Source of the DNA: a virus
IMG/VR virus record: IMGVR_UViG_3300040806_000881
Coordinates: 1 to 23,879 of that record
DNA length: 23,879 bases
Direction: 5' to 3' (one strand)
Positions within the stretch are counted from its first letter, which is position 1. The number at the start of each line of letters is the position of its first letter. Positions 6,429 to 12,645 of this stretch are shown in pieces. The notes under the pieces were generated by a model, which saw only the letters and a program-made list of their open reading frames with translations, made no database searches and was not told the origin of the DNA. The position numbers were made by a program, and so were the translations under genes.

Positions 6429-8497
6429 CAGTCCTCCCTAGTGAAGTACAGGGTGACTGTAAGCGGTCCTTCATCAGATGTATTTGCCGAATCGATATCA
6501 AATGTAAGCAGAGCGTCGTTAGCAATAGCGTTATCGCTGATGACTGCTGGCGTGGCAGCGGTCAACGAGGAACTTTCACCAACGTCAATCGTAATCTCCG
6601 TGCTGAGAACGCTAGTACCGCCCTCATTGACGTCGATAGTCACCGCATCGTTGGTGTTGGTACCGTTACGGTTTGCCTTAACAGCGGTGAGTGTTGCCGC
6701 CCATGGCATACGGTAGTACGCAGCACCCGCTTGGCTGGCGGGGAGCGCCCCAGAACCAGCGAGTTCGATGGTCACTACTTCTTCTCGTGCCTCGGAGAGG
6801 ATGTCTGAACCATCCTGTGCGGTAGCGTTGACAGTACCGGTTGCACGGATGAGCCAACGAACGTAGGTAGAGTCTGGGACATTTGTAAAAGGGGTGCCAG
6901 ATCCAGCACTTCCACTAGAGACGTTAGAAGCGCTAGTAGTCGGGTTCGTATTACCGGTATTCGCTGCACTGCTATTACCGGCGTTGGCCGTGTGACCATG
7001 GCTCCCAGCATCAGCCGCATTGCCAGTTCCGCTAAAGGTGTGTGAGTGGCTACCGCCTGAACTGGAGTTACCGCTCACATTAAGTGTGTGCGAGTGGTTG
7101 CCACCCGAGTCTGCGGAGTAGTTACCGTCACCGTGTGTGTGGTTACCAGAACTGGTCAACCCAAAACCATGGTAAGTGACTGCCATCCCTATGCCGGGGG
7201 CGGTATTACTGTAAGGAATGGCGTAGTATCCACCATCCTGAGATACATATGAGGTGCGTCTGGCGATCTCATACGATGAGTTGTTCCACTGAGCGTTCCA
7301 GTAACCTAGAGATGTGTGGTTGTGATTGCCCCCACCATCCGAGTTACCACTCACACCGTGAGTGTGCCCAGTGTGGGTGCTAGTAGTACCAGAGTAATTG
7401 CCGTCTGCGTGAGTGTGACCAGTGTGGTCACCGGTGTTACCACTAGCGTTAGTGTTGTGCCCATGGGTACCAGCAGCAGTAATAGAAACACTATGGTTGT
7501 GTGCAATCGTGTGAGAGTGGCTGACTGTGTGGGTATGCCCTGCCAACGTATGGGTATGGGCAGGCATGTTGGCAATACTCAGAGTAGTGGTGTCGTTACC
7601 TGTGTTATTGCCAGCGGTGTTTGCCGTAGTCGTACCCTTGAGGTGCTTAGCATTGAGATTAGGTAGAGCGAAGGTAGTGCTACCGTCGCCTGCGCCATAC
7701 TTTGTACCAAATACGCTGAACAACTCGCTGTACGTAGAACGAGATACTGTTTGTCCGTTGGCTTCCAGATAGCCAGTGGGGACGCTAGAGGTACTGAGCC
7801 ATGCGATTACGCTACCGACTGGGATTTGGGGGCCGGTGTTCTGAGCGAGTTCGATCCATGTACCCAGACTGTTCTTAACGTACACACCAGAGGCAGTCGT
7901 CCCCTCAGGAATGTTTGTGCGGTAGTACAGGCTACCCTTATAGCCCGCTCCAGCACTGGGAGCGGTGGTCCCTTGGTTGACGATGCTTGACGTCACCATC
8001 AGGCGACGGTCGGTAATACGGCTCGTCGTGATGTTCTGGGTACTTTGTCGGTAGATAGATGCCAGTACGACATCTGTGGAGAGGTCGATGTTTGTCAGCG
8101 GGTCAAACGTCGCCCCCGCAGCCAAGGTGTTTTGGCTCGGTGGGAACTCTGGGTTTGCCAACTCATCGTTACCGACGACGGTGGTCAGGTTAGCCGTCCC
8201 ACCTGAAACACGGACGACAATCAGGTCAAAGCGTGCGTCAGTAGGTGCGACCGGGAGGGCAAACGTCGACTGACCCGACACGATGTAGGGCTGTCCGGCG
8301 AGGACAACCACACCGCCCGAGACGGTAACAGAGGTGTTAGAAGCGGCGAGGGCAGTGACCTCACATCCTGAGACGACACCAGAATAGCCAGCATTACCCA
8401 GAATCTCAAAGTCCAGAGAGTCTGGTTCAGCCTGATCCAGATTCTGGTACTTTGCACCGCTAGCGGTGTCTGTAGCGTTGGGTATAATAAAGGCCAT
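6428..8497 (-). CDS. Tail fibre/adhesin with tail-collar domain and HxH needle
   Basis: 689 residues; ATG with GGAGG about 6 nt upstream. Residues 1-170 form an N-terminal attachment-type domain (RFDLIVVRV near 89 and a DRRLMV end). Residues 225-290 are a Phage Tail Collar domain (PVGSVIAWLS, PTGYLEANG, DGSTTFALPNL). Residues 314-502 contain twelve HxH motifs: eight before and four after a His-poor stretch at 395-452. In the T4 long-fibre tip (gp37), HxH motifs on three chains bind iron ions along a thin needle with the receptor-binding head at its end. The remaining C-terminal part (about 555-689) is a separate beta-rich domain with PWAATLTAVKAN and VLSTEITIDVGESSS, of a type seen in phage surface proteins. 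Likely a trimeric host-recognition protein. Confidence 0.85.
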   Translation of the reverse strand: MAFIIPNATDTASGAKYQNLDQAEPDSLDFEILGNAGYSGVVSGCEVTALAASNTSVTVSGGVVVLAGQPYIVSGQSTFALPVAPTDARFDLIVVRVSGGTANLTTVVGNDELANPEFPPSQNTLAAGATFDPLTNIDLSTDVVLASIYRQSTQNITTSRITDRRLMVTSSIVNQGTTAPSAGAGYKGSLYYRTNIPEGTTASGVYVKNSLGTWIELAQNTGPQIPVGSVIAWLSTSSVPTGYLEANGQTVSRSTYSELFSVFGTKYGAGDGSTTFALPNLNAKHLKGTTTANTAGNNTGNDTTTLSIANMPAHTHTLAGHTHTVSHSHTIAHNHSVSITAAGTHGHNTNASGNTGDHTGHTHADGNYSGTTSTHTGHTHGVSGNSDGGGNHNHTSLGYWNAQWNNSSYEIARRTSYVSQDGGYYAIPYSNTAPGIGMAVTYHGFGLTSSGNHTHGDGNYSADSGGNHSHTLNVSGNSSSGGSHSHTFSGTGNAADAGSHGHTANAGNSSAANTGNTNPTTSASNVSSGSAGSGTPFTNVPDSTYVRWLIRATGTVNATAQDGSDILSEAREEVVTIELAGSGALPASQAGAAYYRMPWAATLTAVKANRNGTNTNDAVTIDVNEGGTSVLSTEITIDVGESSSLTAATPAVISDNAIANDALLTFDIDSANTSDEGPLTVTLYFTRED
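6992..7558 (-). repeat. HxH repeat ladder encoded in fibre gene (12 motifs)
   Basis: Codes for residues 314-502 of the collar fibre. HxH motifs start at residues 314, 321, 327, 333, 345, 361, 378, 392, 453, 468, 484 and 500. The first four are 6-7 residues apart with a hydrophobic residue between; the others are about 14-17 apart in Gly/Ser/Asn-rich sequence. The gap at 395-452 encodes the presumed tip. Confidence 0.85.
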
Positions 8498-8509
8498 CTG
8501 GCCCTCCTA

Positions 8510-8522
8510 TATCAGAGAGTGT
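8510..8522. repeat. 13-bp direct repeat, copy 1
   Basis: TATCAGAGAGTGT on the plus strand; it overlaps the stop codon of the 8512-8760 gene. The second copy at 8783-8795 lies just upstream of that gene's start, so the two copies bracket the gene. Confidence 0.5.
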
Positions 8523-8760
8523 CGTAGACGTTGCCTGCCTTGACCAGATAGTTGTACAGGTCAAGAGGCAGGTCGTAGCGGTGACCGTCGATGAAATCCC
8601 ACTTAGTGGTACCCCAGTACATCGTCCACGTACCCTTGATCTTTGCGTTCTTCGTGGTGGGGGCGACGATGGTCGGCGCAGGCTTGGGGGCTGGGGCCGG
8701 TGCTGGTTCGTCCTCTTCGATGAGGAATTCTGCAATCTGGGTGGTCTTGTTGGTAGCCAT
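8512..8760 (-). CDS. Small hypothetical protein with Pro-Ala linker
   Basis: 82 residues from ATG 8760, with AAAGGAG 7 nt upstream. Residues 1-17 are polar/acidic, about 18-35 are an alternating Ala-Pro-Lys linker (PAPAPAPKPAPT), and the remainder (about 36-82) is a small aromatic-rich module (GTWTMYWGTTKWDF, then DLPLDLYNYLVKAGNVYDTL). I do not recognise a named family. Lying between two fibre genes and flanked by short direct repeats, it could be a small virion decoration protein or a movable module. An extended Pro/Ala linker joining a short N-terminus to a compact C-terminal domain suggests an attached, flexible domain. Confidence 0.6.
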   Translation of the reverse strand: MATNKTTQIAEFLIEEDEPAPAPAPKPAPTIVAPTTKNAKIKGTWTMYWGTTKWDFIDGHRYDLPLDLYNYLVKAGNVYDTL

Positions 8761-8782
8761 GTTGGTTCTCCTTTGACAGGTC

Positions 8783-8795
8783 TATCAGAGAGTGT
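8783..8795. repeat. 13-bp direct repeat, copy 2
   Basis: TATCAGAGAGTGT on the plus strand, in the 72-nt gap between the S74 fibre stop and the start of the small 82-residue gene; identical to 8510-8522. Some 13-mer repeats are expected by chance in 24 kb, so only the bracketing position is notable. Confidence 0.5.
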
Positions 8796-8832
8796 AGCAG
8801 GTGGATAATGGTTAGGGGGCGGACTCTATCGC

Positions 8833-10653
8833 TTACACGGCTTCCAGTTCAGCAATACGTGATTCAAGTTCACGCACATATTTGATGAGATGCTGAGTCA
8901 CGTTGATATGCTCTGTGTACAGGGCCTGAGTATCGACTGATTCAATCAATCTATCTTCAGAAAAACCGACCGCGTGCTCCCCATAAACGTCATAAACTTC
9001 CTCAGCAATAAAGTGAAGTCGATTTCGCACCTGACGATAGCGCGGGCATGGGTCTTCCTCGGTCCCATAACACCACCCTTTACCGCATACGTGCTCAATC
9101 CTGTCAGCCCTGTCATTGACGCACTTAGCAGCCTCGCACTCAAGACGGTTCTCATGCGTGTCGCATCCAACCCACCACTTATCATGCGGCTTATGAATTG
9201 AGTCGTATACAACAGGACGTAGCGAAACTAATTTATCAAAAGCGGCGTCTCTATCCGACGGCGCTATCCCCTCCACCTCATAGGCGTTCCTAATGTTCTC
9301 TTTGAGGCGCATAGTGGATGCACCGAAGGAACCATTATAAGTAACGCCACCAGTTCCGCATGAAAGTCGCCACACATTATCGACGTACAAAACAAGGTAG
9401 CCATTGTACGCAGCGACCATCTTAGTATTGTCGTAGTCCCTAGTTACCCCAATTGCAATTGCAGGGTCTAGAGCGTTCTGCCAAGAACACTCAATACCAC
9501 CAGTAGCGGAGCCGTACTCACTACCTAAATAGATTGCTCCAACGCCACCGTTACCGCCAGTCAGAATAACCTGACCGTTGCCACCGTCTGTTCTTAGGTA
9601 ACTACCGGCTATTGTGTAGCCAGAGGCATAAATGTTAGTTGCGTCAAGATAGCCCCTGACATCGATGGTATTTCCAGACTCTCCAAGGTACATCCTCTGA
9701 GAGCCGTCTTGACCGTACCAATGCTGCGACTGAAGTACATAGAAAGACGTATCCCACCTTGGTGCGCTAACTGAGTAAGAGTTTGTGTTGACAGAACTGG
9801 AGGTCATCCTCCCTCTAAAGACACCATTCCCAGACGAGTCAATTGTCAGGTTCTGGGTTGACGCTCGGTTCCTGAAGTAGTAGGTATCGCTGTCGACGTA
9901 GAACTGCCCGCTGTTGATGTCGAAGTAGGAGTTGCCGTAAGCGTCCTGTGGTCGCCAATAGTTAGATCCTCCAGCAAAAGAATTGGTGGAATTACCAGAG
10001 GCAATGTTGATGTTCCCGCTCATGGTGCCGCCAGACAACGGCAAATACGTTGAATGACTATGGCTATCGTCGGCTACAACGATTGCATTATATGTACCTG
10101 AAACATCACCGCCGAATGTAGTGGAGGTAGTTAAAGCAGTTGACGCATCTTGCTTTGTCGCAATGCTACTGGTGATAGTCGTAGCAAAGTTGGCGTCATC
10201 TCCCAGTGCTGCTGCGAGTTCATTCAGGGTATCCAATGTTTCTGGGGCGGTATCCACAAGGTTAGAAACCGCAGTATCCACATATGTTTCAGTAGCAAAC
10301 ACCTGAGCCGAGCCGCCGTCTGGCACCATGCTGACATTACTACCGTCATAAGAAATGACCATGCCACCGAGATCGATACTGTTACCAGAAAGGTACAGGT
10401 CACGGAACCTATACGTTGCCGAACCTAAGTCGTAGGTTACGTCTGTATCGGGGAGCAGTGAGCCAGACAACGACCTACTGCCATCTGCCAAGAGGTATTG
10501 GGTGTGGTCGTCGTCCTCTAAGCCCCCCAGTGTTCCGTGGTCAGAACCAGAAGACGTAACAAGGTTCCAGACAGTACCGTTCCATGTCCACGTCTTGTCT
10601 CCTAGAACAACCGTCTGCCCTACGGAGGGGGAATCAGGGAAGTCAATAGCCAT
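8833..10653 (-). CDS. Tail fibre with C-terminal S74 autoproteolytic chaperone
   Basis: 606 residues; ATG overlaps the upstream stop (TAATG). Residues 1-34 (FPDSPS, then KTWTWNGTVWN) match the N-terminus of the fibre at 10988-12370, a shared attachment module. Then come fibre-shaft motifs: DDDHTQYLLADGSR (47-60), ETLDTLNELAAALGDD (138-153) and YLPLSGGTMSGNI (203-215). Residues 446-606 are a peptidase S74 / intramolecular chaperone domain: STMRLKENI gives the catalytic Ser446 and Lys451 (Ser, then Lys five residues on, as in endosialidases), with HFIAEEV and a C-terminal coiled coil. The domain helps the fibre trimer fold and then cuts itself off before Ser446. Unusually, residues 497-536 form an insert with six cysteines. 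Codon and base use looks more AT-rich than in capsid genes. Confidence 0.88.
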   Translation of the reverse strand: MAIDFPDSPSVGQTVVLGDKTWTWNGTVWNLVTSSGSDHGTLGGLEDDDHTQYLLADGSRSLSGSLLPDTDVTYDLGSATYRFRDLYLSGNSIDLGGMVISYDGSNVSMVPDGGSAQVFATETYVDTAVSNLVDTAPETLDTLNELAAALGDDANFATTITSSIATKQDASTALTTSTTFGGDVSGTYNAIVVADDSHSHSTYLPLSGGTMSGNINIASGNSTNSFAGGSNYWRPQDAYGNSYFDINSGQFYVDSDTYYFRNRASTQNLTIDSSGNGVFRGRMTSSSVNTNSYSVSAPRWDTSFYVLQSQHWYGQDGSQRMYLGESGNTIDVRGYLDATNIYASGYTIAGSYLRTDGGNGQVILTGGNGGVGAIYLGSEYGSATGGIECSWQNALDPAIAIGVTRDYDNTKMVAAYNGYLVLYVDNVWRLSCGTGGVTYNGSFGASTMRLKENIRNAYEVEGIAPSDRDAAFDKLVSLRPVVYDSIHKPHDKWWVGCDTHENRLECEAAKCVNDRADRIEHVCGKGWCYGTEEDPCPRYRQVRNRLHFIAEEVYDVYGEHAVGFSEDRLIESVDTQALYTEHINVTQHLIKYVRELESRIAELEAV

Positions 10654-10985
10654 TATTCAGGTTCCAAGTACTCTGGATGAATGATGTAGATATCGGGGGG
10701 CGTAGGAATAACTACATTCTCAATGTCGTCTACATCGAGCATGTCACGAAGTTCTTGTCGATAAGTAGTCCACGCCTGCTTATCCTCGTCAGAGAGGGGG
10801 CTGTCATTTCCTACCGTCCAGTCTGTAGACGCTAGCCATGAGTTGCGGAAACCCCGAACAAATCTGGTCTTTTCCTCAGCATCCCATGGCGGATTGTCAT
10901 AGTCGGGATGAACACCATTAACGACATCCATATCTAACTTAGTGAGAAAGGTATCTACGTACGGTTTGATGTCTTCAAATGCCAT
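10653..10985 (-). CDS. Tail-assembly-chaperone-type protein (Phage_tail_APC-like)
   Basis: 110 residues. The core reads FRNSWLASTDWTVGNDSPLSDEDKQAWTTYRQELRDM: a short helix, an SDWT-type turn, then a helix with WxxYRQxLRD. This is the pattern of the small phage protein domain called Phage_tail_APC, frequently placed next to fibre genes in tailed phages. The C-terminus is Pro-rich with PTPPD. ATG 10985 starts 2 nt after the upstream fibre stop, and its own stop overlaps the next fibre's ATG, so all three are likely co-translated. A role in folding or assembling one of the adjoining fibres is the simplest reading; it has not been shown to be directly involved. Confidence 0.65.
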   Translation of the reverse strand: MAFEDIKPYVDTFLTKLDMDVVNGVHPDYDNPPWDAEEKTRFVRGFRNSWLASTDWTVGNDSPLSDEDKQAWTTYRQELRDMLDVDDIENVVIPTPPDIYIIHPEYLEPE

Positions 10986-10987
10986 GA

Positions 10988-12370
10988 TTACGCCTTGATG
11001 ATGTAGTTGAGAACGATGTAGGGCTGAACGATGGTGTGCGCCCCACCTGAACCTGTATTACCCAATGTTACCGTGTGATTATGGCTGATGCCGTGAGTGT
11101 GAGCCATGTTGTGCTTGTGAGTCAGATCGTGCGTGTGGTTGGCACTATTATTGCCGGTCGTCGTGTTGTGAGTGTGGTTAGCGCTCTGGTTACCGGTGTT
11201 GCCACTGTGAGAGTGAATGTTGTCCAAGTTGACGCCGCTGGTGTTGTGACTGTGGTTGGCATTAATATTACCAGTATTACCATGAGAGTGGTTGTAGTTC
11301 AGATTGGCGCTGTTCGTGTTACCCGTATACCACAACTGGATGTTGTAAGAACCTGACTGAACACGGAAACTTCCTGCCGAGTTGATGTACACATCTTCTC
11401 GTTGGGCAAACGAGGCGTTACCGTCAGAAATGCCGTGAGAGTGATTCCAGTCCAAGTTCACAGCGTTTGTTCCGTGACTGTGGTTAGCACTCTGCGTGTT
11501 GTTGTTATGCGAGTGGTTGTAGTTGATGTTGTGAGCGTTCGTGTTGAACGAACCGTGCGTATGGTTTGCACTATTGTTACCGGACGTACCGTTATGGGTG
11601 TGGTTCGCACTTTGATTACCAGTGCTGTTCTTGGCTGCGTTGTTGGTGTTATCCAACCCGGCACTCGTGTAAGTATTGGAGTTACCTGAGTTAGCGGTGC
11701 TCTGAGCGTTCGTGGCGGCGTTGTGGTTATGGCTGGGGATCTCTGACTCGGTCAGAGTGTGAGTCTTAGCACCACCGGTCTGTGCGAGGGTGGCGAAGTC
11801 ACCATCACCTGTGTCTAGGCCAACGGGGACCTTTCCTTTGAGGTTGGGGACGTTGAAGGTCGTACTGCCGTCACCGGAACCATACTGGTCGCCCACCACT
11901 GCATACAGTTCTGCGTACGTTGTACGGCTGACTGCTGATCCATCACACAGTAACCAACCTGTGGGGGCCGTTGCCCCAGCGTAGAGGCTGACTGAGCCGG
12001 AGGGCTGATAGGCAATGGGGTAATACGTGCTGCTGTCACCGCTGAACTCCCAGCGGTCATCAGTCTCGTTCCACCGGATAGTGGCGTTGTCAGCATCGCC
12101 ACGCTCAACCTCAATACCTGCGTCAAGCGAGGGCGTCCCCGTCTGCTCAGCGTTGAGGGTAATGATGTTGTCCTCAACCGTCAGTTGGGTGGTGGAGATA
12201 GTTGTGCTGGCCCCCTGTACGGTGAAGTCGCCTGTAACTGTCAGCGAGGGGAGGGCGGTCGGTACCTCAGCGGAAACACGCTTCCACACAGTTCCATTCC
12301 ACACCCATGTCTTACCGTCAAGGGTGTAGGACTCATTGAGGGAGGGGCTATTAGGAAAGTTAATAGGCAT
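10988..12370 (-). CDS. Tail fibre with tail-collar domain and HxH needle tip
   Basis: 460 residues; ATG overlaps the upstream stop (TAATG). Residues 1-33 are the same attachment motif as in the S74 fibre (FPNSPS, KTWVWNGTVWK). Residues 45-110 are a module known in cyanophage fibres (VEDNIITLN, DAGIEVERG, IRWNE, WEFS). Residues 122-190 are a Phage Tail Collar domain (PSGSVSLYAG, APTGWLLCDG, GDGSTTFNVPNLKGKVPVG). Residues 214-432 hold fourteen HxH motifs, interrupted at 313-360 by a His-free stretch. The end (VQPYIVLNYIIKA) is the strand that usually closes a collar domain. As in T4 gp37, the chain probably runs out along a metal-stabilised needle, forms a tip, and returns. Predicted receptor-binding protein. 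Confidence 0.87.
   Translation of the reverse strand: MPINFPNSPSLNESYTLDGKTWVWNGTVWKRVSAEVPTALPSLTVTGDFTVQGASTTISTTQLTVEDNIITLNAEQTGTPSLDAGIEVERGDADNATIRWNETDDRWEFSGDSSTYYPIAYQPSGSVSLYAGATAPTGWLLCDGSAVSRTTYAELYAVVGDQYGSGDGSTTFNVPNLKGKVPVGLDTGDGDFATLAQTGGAKTHTLTESEIPSHNHNAATNAQSTANSGNSNTYTSAGLDNTNNAAKNSTGNQSANHTHNGTSGNNSANHTHGSFNTNAHNINYNHSHNNNTQSANHSHGTNAVNLDWNHSHGISDGNASFAQREDVYINSAGSFRVQSGSYNIQLWYTGNTNSANLNYNHSHGNTGNINANHSHNTSGVNLDNIHSHSGNTGNQSANHTHNTTTGNNSANHTHDLTHKHNMAHTHGISHNHTVTLGNTGSGGAHTIVQPYIVLNYIIKA
11075..11731 (-). repeat. HxH repeat ladder encoded in fibre gene (14 motifs)
   Basis: Codes for residues 214-432. HxH motifs start at 214, 257, 270, 286, 297, 310, 361, 373, 386, 399, 412, 418, 424 and 430. 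Most spacings are 12-13 residues; the last four motifs are exactly 6 apart (HxHxxx hexads). The DNA is a degenerate repeat dominated by GTG-rich plus-strand sequence, which creates spurious Val-rich reading frames on the opposite strand. Confidence 0.85.
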
Positions 12371-12633
12371 TACAACAACTCATTGTCGGACTGTGCCTGA
12401 CGTTCAGCAGCAGACTGAATTTCAGCAGCAAGGACAACCTGTTCCTTGTTTGCTGGGATGCTGTCCACTTCTGGATCATTAGTCATGCGCTCAACCTCTT
12501 CTTGATAGATTTGGTCGATTGCCTGACGGCAACGGTTATGCACCGCATTGTCAATCCAGTCCTGAGGGTCGAAAGCGACGTAGCGAAGTGCCTTGTCCTC
12601 TGCGTCTGTGAGTGTAATTACGTACTCTGCCAT
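12370..12633 (-). CDS. Small hypothetical protein between fibre genes
   Basis: 87 residues beginning MAEYVITLTDAEDKALRYVA. The start is ATG 12633: AAGGAG (12645-12640) lies 6 nt before it and overlaps the stop of the upstream fibre. An in-frame TTG at 12651 lies upstream of that site and is unlikely. The protein is acidic and helical (YQEEVERM, then an Ala/Gln-rich helix AAEIQSAAERQAQS). Small proteins opening with this kind of ITLTDAEDKAL strand-helix are common next to phage fibre genes, but I cannot name a function. Its stop overlaps the ATG of the next fibre (TAATG), so the pair is coupled. It could be a fibre chaperone. Confidence 0.7.
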   Translation of the reverse strand: MAEYVITLTDAEDKALRYVAFDPQDWIDNAVHNRCRQAIDQIYQEEVERMTNDPEVDSIPANKEQVVLAAEIQSAAERQAQSDNELL

Positions 12634-12639
12634 ATTTGT

Positions 12640-12645
12640 CTCCTT
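12640..12645 (-). promoter_or_regulatory. Ribosome binding site deciding the start at 12633
   Basis: AAGGAG on the minus strand, 6 nt before ATG 12633, overlapping the TAA stop (12646-12644) of the C1q-like fibre gene. It argues against the longer TTG start at 12651. Confidence 0.75.

Noticed and set aside
7316-7666. Plus-strand Val/Thr/Ser-rich open frame opposite the collar fibre
   Set aside because: It mirrors the His/Gly/Asn repeat codons of the minus-strand HxH ladder and has no plausible context on the plus strand.
8510-8795. The 13-bp repeats as attachment sites of a mobile element
   Set aside because: No recombinase is present and repeats of this length are expected by chance; kept only as a weak recombination footprint.
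7142-11434. A diversity-generating retroelement acting on the fibre tips
   Set aside because: No reverse transcriptase gene and no template/variable repeat pair is visible in the window.
11075-11689. Plus-strand Val-rich open frames opposite the second HxH ladder
   Set aside because: Same artefact of repeat codons; the composition is extremely biased and the real gene lies on the minus strand.
6992-11731. CRISPR-like or satellite repeats in the HxH regions
   Set aside because: The repetition is at codon/protein level, degenerate at DNA level, and has no conserved repeat-spacer pattern.
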